NCBI GenBank assembly: GCA_002402315.1
Contig: DHFP01000189.1
Coordinates: 1 to 33,237 of the forward strand
DNA length: 33,237 nucleotides
Reading direction: 5' to 3'
Origin: Clostridiales bacterium UBA4821
Lineage (GTDB): Bacteria; Bacillota; Clostridia; Acetivibrionales; UBA4821
The notes beneath the pieces were generated by a model. It saw only the letters and a program-made list of their open reading frames with translations, was not told where the DNA came from and did not search any database. Each line of letters starts with the position of its first letter. Positions within the stretch are counted from its first letter, which is position 1. Of the stretch, positions 1-6,688 are shown in pieces. The translations under genes were made by a program, and so were the position numbers.

Positions 1-61
1 CTCCGCCTTGTATTTTGAAAAATCAGCTAGCCGCTTAGCAGCACCCTTATTCACCGATAAG
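1..61 (-). other. open frame running off the left edge (possible partial CDS)
   Basis: Immediately after the DMT transporter stop, the minus strand stays open to the window edge. It could start at a TTG overlapping that stop (63-65) or at a GTG near position 49, reading roughly NLSVNKGAAKRLADFSKYKA. No good ribosome binding site is visible and only about 20 codons are present, so this may be intergenic sequence rather than a gene start. No family is recognised. Confidence 0.2.
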
Positions 62-68
62 TTCTTAA

Positions 69-983
69 TCAACTGAACAAATCAAAAATTACTGTTCTTA
101 AAAATCCGGGATTCTTTATATTCAATACTCCCAAAAATACAATAATGGCACCTAGCATTTTTCTTCCCAAGTTCTCTCTTTCATTTAAAAACACAATTCC
201 CAGGATAACACTCAGGACAGTAGTGGACTGAAATATGGGACCAATTTGGGATACCTCGCCGCCAGCCTTTAAAGCCGAGTAATAAGCCATAGCGCCAAAA
301 TTCAATAAAACTGCTCCAATTATTATGAGAAAATTGCTTTTGTTCCACCCCAGCATTGGCTTTATCTTTTTAACTGCACCAGGTATAAAAGCAGCCGTAA
401 GAAGAGCCGGAACAAGGAACGAAAATACCATGTATGTAGCAGGTTCCGAAAAGTAGCCAATGATGTATTTATTCAATGTCTCTAGCACTCCTCCCAGGAC
501 TGCACAGAGTATTACAAGGAGCTGTGGCATACCAAAATCCTTGAATCCTCCTTTCCTCCAATAAACTGCTGCTATCCCAAAAACTATTAAAATTACTCCT
601 ATGATTTTATTTTGCGTCAGGGGCTCACTCCAAAAAATAACTCCCCCAAGTAAAACCCAAAAAGCTTGGGTAGCTGATAGTATTCCTACTTGAGAAACTT
701 CGGAATGCTTGAGTGCATAATAGAATAATATGTTTAATACGGCAAGCAGAAATGATATCAATAGAGCTACAAGCCAGACATTAATATCCTTTGGATAGGA
801 ACCTATATTAGCAGATGCTATCATGACAGCTATCAAGCTTACTAAAAGCTGAAAGTAAATAGAAAATGCAATAGAATCGTTCTTTTGCTCCCTTAAAGCT
901 GCCTTCTGTAAAATTCTACCCACTGAACCAGCCGTCAGCGAGATTATGGTTAGAGTAAACCAGTCAAATTGAACAAACCCCAT
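69..983 (-). CDS. EamA/DMT-family membrane transporter
   Basis: A 304-aa, very hydrophobic protein with about ten predicted membrane segments arranged as two tandem EamA-like halves (roughly residues 8-142 and 155-292), the classic drug/metabolite transporter layout. The motif-like stretch SQVGILSATQAFWVLLGG ends the first half and SQIGPIFQSTTVLSVILG repeats it in the second, an internal duplication that supports the family call. It should act in the cytoplasmic membrane as a small-molecule exporter or permease; the substrate cannot be read from sequence. The start is supported by GGGGGAAG just upstream, which overlaps the stop region of the preceding pseudouridine synthase gene. With a spacing of only 10 nt, the gene is probably the last cistron of that operon. 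Confidence 0.85.
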   Translation of the reverse strand: MGFVQFDWFTLTIISLTAGSVGRILQKAALREQKNDSIAFSIYFQLLVSLIAVMIASANIGSYPKDINVWLVALLISFLLAVLNILFYYALKHSEVSQVGILSATQAFWVLLGGVIFWSEPLTQNKIIGVILIVFGIAAVYWRKGGFKDFGMPQLLVILCAVLGGVLETLNKYIIGYFSEPATYMVFSFLVPALLTAAFIPGAVKKIKPMLGWNKSNFLIIIGAVLLNFGAMAYYSALKAGGEVSQIGPIFQSTTVLSVILGIVFLNERENLGRKMLGAIIVFLGVLNIKNPGFLRTVIFDLFS

Positions 984-993
984 TGACTTCCCC

Positions 994-1719
994 CTAGCAC
1001 TTTACTTTTATCTCCCTTACCTCTGCTTTTGTCAATTCCCTACACTCACCTAAGGCAAGAGAATTATCCAGGATTAATCCGCCCATTGAGATTCTTTTTA
1101 AATAAATTACCTCTTTTTCCACCACCTGAAACATTCTCTTAACCTGGTGAAATTTGCCCTCATATATAGTAAGTTTTACTTCGGAAACCTCTGAGGAGTT
1201 TAACACCTCAAGCTGAGCCGGAAAAGTCCTGTATCCATCATCCAAAGTAATTCCACCTGAAAATTTTTCAATATCGGAACTATCAACCAGTCCTCTCACC
1301 CTTGCAAAATAGGTTTTGGGAATATGCTTTTTAGGTGATAAAATTTCGTGCGCAAGCTGTCCGTCATTGGTCAATAAGATTAGTCCCTCGGTATCAATAT
1401 CCAGTCTTCCGGCTGGAAAAACATCAAACCTTTTAAATTCCCCAGGCAGCAAGTTTACAACCGTTTTGTGACGTTTGTCGAATGTTGCTGATATGACACC
1501 ATCCGGCTTATTCATCATAATGTATATATACTTTTTATACATAATTTCTCTATCATCAATTTTTATTATGCTGGTTTCAGGATCCACTTGTATTCCAGGG
1601 TCTTTTACAGTAGTATCATTTACCTTAACTCTTTCCTGTTTCATAAGCAGCCTGATTTCCTTCCTGCTCCCAAATTCCAAGTTACTCAGCACTTTATCAA
1701 GCCTTTGCAGATTACTCAT
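994..1719 (-). CDS. RsuA/RluB-family rRNA pseudouridine synthase
   Basis: A 241-aa enzyme that isomerises a specific uridine of rRNA to pseudouridine. An S4 RNA-binding domain occupies roughly residues 4-50 (LDKVLSNLEFGSRKEIRLLM), followed by the catalytic domain with the RsuA-family motif GRLDIDTEGLILLTNDG; Asp107 of GRLD is the expected nucleophile. A longer frame to 1785 exists, but the ATG at 1719 overlaps the stop of the upstream RsmF-like gene as TAATG, has GGAG 13 nt upstream and starts right before the S4 domain, so it is preferred. Translational coupling to the methyltransferase is likely. Whether the target is 16S U516 or a 23S site cannot be decided here. Confidence 0.9.
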   Translation of the reverse strand: MSNLQRLDKVLSNLEFGSRKEIRLLMKQERVKVNDTTVKDPGIQVDPETSIIKIDDREIMYKKYIYIMMNKPDGVISATFDKRHKTVVNLLPGEFKRFDVFPAGRLDIDTEGLILLTNDGQLAHEILSPKKHIPKTYFARVRGLVDSSDIEKFSGGITLDDGYRTFPAQLEVLNSSEVSEVKLTIYEGKFHQVKRMFQVVEKEVIYLKRISMGGLILDNSLALGECRELTKAEVREIKVKC

Positions 1720-3077
1720 TATACAATCTTTCTCCATCCTTTGGGATAATGATTTTTTAGCGTATCGTTTTTGGATTTTACCCATCCAAGTGGAAATTCA
1801 CCTATGCACACTGCTCCCCAGCCGTCCGCACACTCGGCAAAAAGCGTTTCACCCTTCAAATACTTTATAACCTCGATAGAGTCCAGGTTATAAGCTATTA
1901 CATTCTTTATATCTTTCGACGCAAGCCCCATTATCATTGATTGGCTTGGTTCAAAATTATCTCTATCTATACTTCCTAACCGCCAACCCGTTCTAACCAC
2001 ATTGATTCCTGTCGTATTAGGAAAGTCAGCCATAACTGCATGTATATTCTGACCATATGCAGTAACATTTTGAGGTGCTGTGATATTGGTATATTTAACA
2101 AAAAAGTCATTTATAATATTATTTATTTTTTTATCAGCATTTAAAGAATAATCCGGATAATTTCCCTCAATGCCGTCTTTTTTCTCTAAAGCTGCAACAA
2201 AATGGCCTTCACCTTTTAATTTATGCGGCCAAAACCTTGCACACTGGCTTAGGGAGTGGCTGCATTCAGGCATATTCTTGCCGCTGCAAATTTCATTATG
2301 CTTATTTATTTCAACCAACTCATAATTTGGATACTCACCAAGAAACCAACCTATAATTTCCTCATTTTCCTGGGTTGAAAAGGTACAGGTTGAGTAGACC
2401 AGCTTACCGCCCGGTTTTAGCATGATGTCGGCCTGTTGAAGAATATCTCTCTGGATACATGCACACTTGGCTGAATTATAAACCTCCCAGCTTTTCCGTG
2501 CATTATCATCCTTTCTTATCATTCCTTCTCCGGAACAGGGTGCATCAACCAGTATTTTATCAAAGTATGCACCGAACCTGGATGCAAGTTTATTGGGAGT
2601 TTCGTTTGTAATAATTGCGTTCTTTACACCGCATAGTTCAATATTCTTTATCAGTGCCTTTATCCTGGAGGAATTTATCTCATTTGCAACCAGTACACCT
2701 TCCCCCTTCATATCTGCGGCAATCTGCATTGTCTTACCGCCTGGAGCTGCACAAAGATCCAGTACCCTTTCTCCGGGCTGGGCAGTTAAAACCTCTGCCG
2801 GAGCCATAGCACTTGGTTCTTGAATATAGTAAAATCCAGCATAGTAGTAGGGATGCTTTCCGGGATTGTCATCAGGATGATAGTAAAAGCCGTCTTTTGA
2901 CCACGGCACCCTCTCTAATTGCTTGCCAATTAGTTTCAGATATTCTTCAATGCTTATTTTGAGCGTATTCACCCTATATCCGTAATATCTGGGCTGGCTA
3001 TAAGTGTTTAAGAAATCCTGGAATTCATTTCCCAGAAGTGCTTCCATCCTGGAAATAAATTCTTGGGGCAGCTTCAT
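1719..3077 (-). CDS. rsmF: NOL1/NOP2/Sun-family rRNA m5C methyltransferase (RsmF-like)
   Basis: A 452-aa SAM-dependent RNA cytosine-5 methyltransferase. The SAM-binding segment is near residues 104-118 (RVLDLCAAPGGKTMQIA), the first conserved cysteine lies in DAPCSGEG (Cys181) and the catalytic cysteine in YSTCTFSTQENE (Cys231). The C-terminal 180 residues match the extra RsmF/YebU-type domains rather than the shorter RsmB form. It has a good GGAGG ribosome binding site (AGGAGGTC before ATG) and its own promoter at 3105-3133. It shares a TAATG junction with the downstream pseudouridine synthase, so the two form an rRNA-modification operon. The exact rRNA position modified is inferred from family only. 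Confidence 0.9.
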   Translation of the reverse strand: MKLPQEFISRMEALLGNEFQDFLNTYSQPRYYGYRVNTLKISIEEYLKLIGKQLERVPWSKDGFYYHPDDNPGKHPYYYAGFYYIQEPSAMAPAEVLTAQPGERVLDLCAAPGGKTMQIAADMKGEGVLVANEINSSRIKALIKNIELCGVKNAIITNETPNKLASRFGAYFDKILVDAPCSGEGMIRKDDNARKSWEVYNSAKCACIQRDILQQADIMLKPGGKLVYSTCTFSTQENEEIIGWFLGEYPNYELVEINKHNEICSGKNMPECSHSLSQCARFWPHKLKGEGHFVAALEKKDGIEGNYPDYSLNADKKINNIINDFFVKYTNITAPQNVTAYGQNIHAVMADFPNTTGINVVRTGWRLGSIDRDNFEPSQSMIMGLASKDIKNVIAYNLDSIEVIKYLKGETLFAECADGWGAVCIGEFPLGWVKSKNDTLKNHYPKGWRKIV

Positions 3078-3104
3078 AAAGACCTCCTGAAATCATATAA
3101 TTTC

Positions 3105-3133
3105 ATGATAGAGGAAGAATGGGTGATTGTAAA
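3105..3133 (-). promoter_or_regulatory. sigma-A promoter of the rsmF operon
   Basis: Reading the minus strand, a -35 TTTACA (3128-3133) is separated by 17 nt from a -10 TATCAT (3105-3110). The -10 lies 27 nt before the rsmF start codon. It begins just after the hairpin that ends RNA copy A. Confidence 0.6.
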
Positions 3134-3134
3134 G

Positions 3135-3159
3135 AGGAAAAACCTCTTCGGTTTTTCCT
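3135..3159 (-). terminator. hairpin ending structured RNA copy A
   Basis: A perfect 10-bp inverted repeat, AGGAAAAACC / GGTTTTTCCT, with a 5-nt loop. On the minus strand the 3' arm is U-rich and is followed by CTTT, so it could terminate a leftward RNA just ahead of the rsmF promoter. Confidence 0.6.
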
Positions 3160-3345
3160 GCCACCTTTTCCCGCTGGTTCCCTATGCTCCTCAATAAGAG
3201 CCGCTAGATTGTGCTCCATCCTTCCAGGGTCGGTGTCAATTGACCTCCATGTCAAGTGACACCTAAAATTTGCATCCGTGCAAATTTTACCCCTCCAGTC
3301 TTCCACACAATCAAGCGGCTCTAAATCTCGTCGCAACGGGAATAT
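3135..3345 (-). ncRNA. structured RNA, copy A (unnamed family)
   Basis: On the minus strand a core at 3342-3178 folds as nested helices. The closing pair is TTCCC/GGGAA. An outer 17-position helix (3306-3322 with 3197-3213) is perfect except for one U-U mismatch after 9 bp. A GGGT/ACCC helix then encloses two hairpins: an 11-bp stem (3279-3289 with 3264-3274) capped by CGGA, and a 13-position stem (3251-3263 with 3232-3244). Unpaired segments are purine-rich (GGAAGACTGGAGGGG, AAGGATGGA), which favours this strand. The hairpin at 3135-3159 follows about 20 nt later. The same architecture and motifs recur in copy B on the opposite strand. Size and clade would fit a known clostridial structured RNA such as the raiA motif, but this is not established. 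Confidence 0.8.
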
Positions 3346-3394
3346 CCCGTGAATTCTTTGCAGCCACTAAAAAGCAGCTTCAAAGATATGCTAA

Positions 3395-3575
3395 ATATCC
3401 CGTTATTCTGAGCTCTAGAGATTCTTATATTTTACGGAAGAGTGAAGGGGAAAAACTGCCACGGACGGCAGTTTTAAATGCCATCTGGTAAGGAGGCCAA
3501 TTGGCATTGGCTCCGTAAGGATGGAATAAAATATTAGAATCTCTTAGCAAGGAATTCAGGGATTAAGGGAAGAGA
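3395..3575 (+). ncRNA. structured RNA, copy B (same family, opposite strand)
   Basis: The core at 3397-3563 has the same parts in the same order as copy A. It is closed by ATCCC/GGGAT. The outer 18-position helix (3417-3434 with 3527-3544) has a U-U mismatch after exactly 9 bp, as in copy A. GGGG/CTCC encloses two hairpins, one with a 9-bp stem 3452-3460/3467-3475 and one at 3478-3507. Shared primary motifs include TCCCGTT-5nt-GAG, GGAAGAGTGAAGGGG, CACGGA, GGAGGCCAATTGGCA, AAGGATGGA and CTCTTA-2nt-AAGGA. Most helix differences from copy A are compensatory. The 5' ends of the two cores are only 54 nt apart, so the RNAs diverge. Confidence 0.8.
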
Positions 3576-3577
3576 GA

Positions 3578-3676
3578 TTCAAAGTGAGAAAACGTAGGTT
3601 TCTTGCTTTGGGGACCACTTTGAAAACTGCTTTAGGATAGCTTAAACTGAAGAGAATTGCTAAATGCTTTTCAGTT
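3578..3676 (+). terminator. two hairpins downstream of RNA copy B; second is terminator-like
   Basis: TTCAAAGTG (3578-3586) pairs perfectly with CACTTTGAA (3616-3624), with a smaller AGAAA/TTTCT hairpin inside. Then AACTGAAGAG (3645-3654) pairs with CTTTTCAGTT (3667-3676). This second stem is complete only if one G-U pair is allowed on the plus strand, which agrees with rightward transcription. The tail contains ATTTT but no long U run. Confidence 0.45.
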
Positions 3677-3750
3677 GAACTATTTTAGTCAATAAATTCC
3701 TATCCACCGCATAGTATTATATAAAAATCTTATTATAAGGTGAGATACGC

Positions 3751-4410
3751 ATGTTAATAAAAAATCAATTTAAGAAATCCTTTCACTCCTGGACGTGGTT
3801 AATACTTATTGTTTTTCTGGGAGCCGGTATATTTTATCCCCCTATAGGGCTTATTGCAATAATCTGCATGCTCGCTCCGCCAGTAGGAGCCTTATTTAAC
3901 GGGCGGACTACTTGCAGCTGGTTTTGTCCTCGTGGAAGTTTCCTTGATGTTATAGTCTCAAAAATAAGCTGTAATAAGAATATACCTAGTCTTTTCTATA
4001 ACAATATATTTAGATTGATAGTATTCATGACTATAATGGCTGTTTTTTTACTTCAGATAATTCCTGTCTGGGGAAACATAACCGGCATGGGAAGGGTATT
4101 CATAACCATGATTTACATCACAACTTTTATTGGAATTATTCTTGCTGCAGCCTTTAAACCACGGACATGGTGTACATTCTGTCCAATGGGTACAATGGGA
4201 AATTGGGTCGCCAAGCTCAGGAAGAATTCATATATCAGCATAAATAAAGACATCTGCAGTTCGTGCACGGCATGTGAGCGTATCTGTCCCATGCAATTTG
4301 CTTCTTACAAATATAAAGACCGGGATAAAATTCACTTTTATGACTGTTTGAGATGTGGTAAATGCGAGAAAAAATGTCCTGCAAAATCTATAAAGCTTAT
4401 TACAGAATAA
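3751..4410 (+). CDS. membrane polyferredoxin (NapH/YccM-like 4Fe-4S protein)
   Basis: A 219-aa protein with four or so membrane helices (about residues 15-30, 33-48, 88-106, 118-134). It carries paired cytoplasm-facing motifs CxxxCP (CSWFCP, Cys55/Cys59) and CxxCP (CTFCP, Cys141/Cys144), as in NapH/CcoG/YccM-type proteins. The C-terminus holds two ferredoxin 4Fe-4S motifs: Cys169/172/175/179 and Cys199/202/205/209. It is therefore an electron-transfer protein at the cytoplasmic membrane; its donor and acceptor are not evident, and no partner oxidoreductase is adjacent. It starts with ATG after AAGGTGAG. The gene lies downstream of RNA copy B but appears to be a separate unit. Confidence 0.8.
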   Translation: MLIKNQFKKSFHSWTWLILIVFLGAGIFYPPIGLIAIICMLAPPVGALFNGRTTCSWFCPRGSFLDVIVSKISCNKNIPSLFYNNIFRLIVFMTIMAVFLLQIIPVWGNITGMGRVFITMIYITTFIGIILAAAFKPRTWCTFCPMGTMGNWVAKLRKNSYISINKDICSSCTACERICPMQFASYKYKDRDKIHFYDCLRCGKCEKKCPAKSIKLITE

Positions 4411-4418
4411 ATTATGCT

Positions 4419-4447
4419 TATACACTCCCTGCTATTTGGTATATAAT
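4419..4447 (+). promoter_or_regulatory. promoter of the RluA-like gene
   Basis: TATACA (4419-4424), a 17-nt spacer and TATAAT (4442-4447) lie 28 nt before the start codon, indicating independent transcription of the following gene. Confidence 0.5.
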
Positions 4448-4474
4448 ATCCTCATAACCATAAAGGAGTAAACT

Positions 4475-5425
4475 ATGGTCAGTATTACAGTACCCCCAAA
4501 ATATCACAACAAAAAAATGGACAGGTTTCTGTTGGATCATTTTGAAAAGCTACCCCGCAGTGCTGTTTTTAAGGCTTTACGGAATAAGGATATCAGAGTT
4601 AACGGTAAGAAAGTTAGCGAAAACATTTCCGTACAGACCGGAGATGTTCTTGATGTGTATATCAAGGATGATGTGCTGTACGGCATAGACAGGGGGACGG
4701 TTCTTTTGTCTGCATGCAGACAAAAGAACCGTCCCCCTGTCTATGAAGACCATAACCTGCTGCTGGTTAATAAAAACCCCGGCATTCCTGTTCATAACAC
4801 CTCAGATACAAATGAAGCCAGCCTTATTGATATGGTTACCCTCTATCTGCAGGAGAAAGGTGAATATATTCCCGGAAAAGCAGATGGTTTTGCACCTACT
4901 CTCTGCCACAGGCTGGACCGCAATACCGGAGGTATTGTCATTATAGCAAAAACACAACAAGCTCTGGATATTATGCTGGATAAGATAAAAAATCATGAAG
5001 TAAAAAAGTTCTACCAGTGTATTGTAGCCGGCTGCCCTCAACCACTGCAGGCCGAACTGAGGCACTATCTTTTCAAGGACAGCCGAAAAAGCCAGGTATA
5101 TATATCTGAGACAAGAAAACCGGGCTACGTCGAGATAGTAACACGCTACAGGGTCCTGGAAGCCGGAGAGGAAATGAGCAGGCTTGAAGTAGAACTGGTC
5201 ACAGGCAGGACACACCAAATTCGTGCCCACCTTGCATATATCGACCACCCCATTGTTGGAGACGGGAAATATGGGGTAAATAAGCTTAACCGTAAAGTAA
5301 AAGTCAATCACCAAGCCCTCTGGGCTTATAAACTAGTGTTTGATTTTACCGATGGAGGGGTATTGGATTATCTGAAAGGAAAGGTATTTGAGATTAAAAA
5401 TATTGATTTTAAGATTTTATTCTGA
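4475..5425 (+). CDS. RluA/RluD-family pseudouridine synthase with inserted palindrome
   Basis: A 316-aa RNA pseudouridine synthase. It has an S4-like N-terminal domain (about residues 12-62, including LPRSAVFKALRNKDIRVNG) and the RluA catalytic motif HRLDRNTGG, in which Asp148 is the expected nucleophile. The conserved GRTHQIRAHL follows. Start ATG has AAGGAG 8 nt upstream. Residues about 70-91 are encoded by a perfect 62-nt palindrome placed between the S4 domain and the catalytic domain, where relatives have a short linker. The frame is maintained, so the enzyme is probably still functional. The target RNA (23S is usual for RluD-like enzymes) cannot be assigned. Confidence 0.9.
   Translation: MVSITVPPKYHNKKMDRFLLDHFEKLPRSAVFKALRNKDIRVNGKKVSENISVQTGDVLDVYIKDDVLYGIDRGTVLLSACRQKNRPPVYEDHNLLLVNKNPGIPVHNTSDTNEASLIDMVTLYLQEKGEYIPGKADGFAPTLCHRLDRNTGGIVIIAKTQQALDIMLDKIKNHEVKKFYQCIVAGCPQPLQAELRHYLFKDSRKSQVYISETRKPGYVEIVTRYRVLEAGEEMSRLEVELVTGRTHQIRAHLAYIDHPIVGDGKYGVNKLNRKVKVNHQALWAYKLVFDFTDGGVLDYLKGKVFEIKNIDFKILF
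4684..4745 (+). repeat. perfect 62-nt palindrome inside a coding sequence
   Basis: Arms of 31 nt (4684-4714 and 4715-4745) are exact reverse complements with no loop, centred on GCATGC. The core GGGGGACGGTTCTTTTGTC resembles the small REP/MITE-like palindromes scattered in many Firmicutes. It adds about 18 codons in frame. Because the frame is symmetric, both strands encode the same peptide core, DRGTVLLSACRQKNRPPV. No second copy occurs in this window. Confidence 0.9.
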
Positions 5426-5480
5426 TTACTGACTCCTGTATTCTTTATTATGTTGCTCAGCACTCAGGACTATTTTCATT

Positions 5481-6131
5481 CTAATGAAGGTTTAATACAT
5501 ACTTGAACATCATCAAGAAGTGGCATATGCTTCCTGCTATCACAAACAGGTGAAATATCTCATGAAAGCCAAACCATTTATGTAAGTTTGGTTTTTTAAA
5601 TGCATAGATTACAGCACCCAGGCTATAGAATAATCCACCCAACACCAGACACGCAATGCCTTTTTCAGGCATGGACTGTATAAGCGGCAGGAACGCAACC
5701 GCTACCATCCAACCCATTCCCAGGTAAATTAGTGTATATAACCATCTCGGCGCACTCAGCCAGAATATCTTCATTACTATACCTGCAACAGCCAAACCCC
5801 ATGCACACCCAAACAAACTCCACCCCCATGCGCCTCTCAGAGGTACCAGGCAAACAGGTGTGTATGTACCTGCAATAAGGACGAAAATCATCATATGGTC
5901 AATTTTCCTTAGTACCTTAATACCTTTTTCAGATAAAGGCAGGAGGTGATAGAGTGTACTTGCCGTATAGAGCATTATTAAACTGGCTCCAAATATCGAG
6001 AATGAAACTACATGCCAAGCCGTAGCCTGAACTGCACTAAAGTATACCAACAGCACCAAAGCTGCAATTGAAAGCAGTACACCCAAAAAATGTGTCAGCC
6101 CGCTGATCGGGTCTCTGAGCTTATAAATCAT
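5481..6131 (-). CDS. hemolysin III / TrhA family membrane protein
   Basis: A 216-aa, seven-helix membrane protein of the hemolysin III (YqfA/TrhA, PAQR-related) family. The N-terminal DPISGLTHFLGVLLS, the TLYHLLP segment after the second helix, the KIDHMMIFVLIAGTYTPVC stretch and the C-terminal GFHEIFHLFVIAGSICHF are the conserved family blocks; their Ser/His/Asp residues form the putative metal site. It acts in the cytoplasmic membrane, and work on E. coli TrhA links the family to membrane-energy and lipid homeostasis rather than true haemolysis. The start has GAGAGGTG upstream. It is a single gene, convergent with the RluA-like gene. Confidence 0.9.
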   Translation of the reverse strand: MIYKLRDPISGLTHFLGVLLSIAALVLLVYFSAVQATAWHVVSFSIFGASLIMLYTASTLYHLLPLSEKGIKVLRKIDHMMIFVLIAGTYTPVCLVPLRGAWGWSLFGCAWGLAVAGIVMKIFWLSAPRWLYTLIYLGMGWMVAVAFLPLIQSMPEKGIACLVLGGLFYSLGAVIYAFKKPNLHKWFGFHEIFHLFVIAGSICHFLMMFKYVLNLH

Positions 6132-6414
6132 AATGCACCTCTCTAATTTTTATTAAGTAACTGTAACACTTTACTAATGAATTCACTAAATAGTACCATC
6201 ACATGCCTGAAAAGTCAATTAAGCCGCCTGGTTTTTATAGATTTTGCGTCTGAATTAGTTAAATAAGCATCCAATTTTTATAAAAACGCACATTCGTATT
6301 CAATAGGAAAAATGCGAGTCTTTTTGGGTAACAAATTTAGTAGTAAAACATATATTAACAACAGGAAATATCTTAAACGGAAAACTATAGTATAAAAACG
6401 GGGAGGCAAGAATA

Positions 6415-6585
6415 ATGAAATTTATATTACTCTTTTCTGCTATCTTTTTTATCATCGCTCTTCAAATTTTTATCTTAATAAAAAGCAGCAGGAGTAATAC
6501 AAAAAGATTTTTTTTTGATAAAGAGATTAGTAACTCACAAAAGCCAAAAACCTTTATGAATTTTTTTTATAAACACTTTAGCTAA
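6415..6585 (+). CDS. 56-aa single-pass membrane protein
   Basis: A short frame starting with ATG 9 nt after a very good ribosome binding site (GGGGAGG). The product begins MKFILLFSAIFFIIALQIFI, one N-terminal membrane helix, followed by a basic linker (KSSRSNTKR) and a polar C-terminus ending YKHFS. No family is recognised. It lies alone between the hemolysin III gene and the terminator of the Ca2+ ATPase. The strong start site and clean hydrophobic-basic layout argue for a real gene; the aromatic-rich composition is typical of AT-rich DNA and lowers certainty. Confidence 0.6.
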   Translation: MKFILLFSAIFFIIALQIFILIKSSRSNTKRFFFDKEISNSQKPKTFMNFFYKHFS

Positions 6586-6636
6586 TAGTATTTTTCAAGT
6601 AAAAAATTCTATACTTAGCTGTCGTTTTGAATAATA

Positions 6637-6674
6637 AAAGACCATTAGGAAGAAGTTTTTTTCCAATGGTCTTT
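6637..6674 (-). terminator. terminator of the terD-Ca2+ ATPase operon
   Basis: AAAGACCATT (6637-6646) pairs perfectly with AATGGTCTTT (6665-6674), and the stem extends inward by GGAA/TTCC. On the minus strand it lies 14 nt after the ATPase stop and is followed by TTATTATT, so it fits as the operon's intrinsic terminator. Confidence 0.8.
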
Positions 6675-6688
6675 ATGAAAAAAATATA

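Noticed and set aside
1475..1870. 131-codon plus-strand frame
   Set aside because: Antisense shadow of the pseudouridine synthase and methyltransferase genes, no start signal, low-complexity Ser/Leu/Ile composition.
3103..3336. 77-codon open frame on the minus strand in the structured RNA region
   Set aside because: It coincides with the helices of RNA copy A, has no family-like sequence, and sequence conservation with copy B follows base pairing, not codons.
3178..3342. Cobalamin or c-di-GMP riboswitch
   Set aside because: AGGGAACC is reminiscent of a cobalamin element, but the B12 box and the remaining conserved core are missing, and no regulated gene follows in frame with it.
3270..3491. 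73-codon open frame on the plus strand
   Set aside because: It crosses from antisense copy A into copy B and has no ribosome binding site; best explained as chance.
4684..4745. Palindrome as a transcription terminator
   Set aside because: It lies within an intact gene, has no loop and no downstream T run.
4577..4795. 72-codon antisense frame sharing a peptide with the RluA-like protein
   Set aside because: The shared peptide arises only because the 62-nt palindrome reads the same on both strands.
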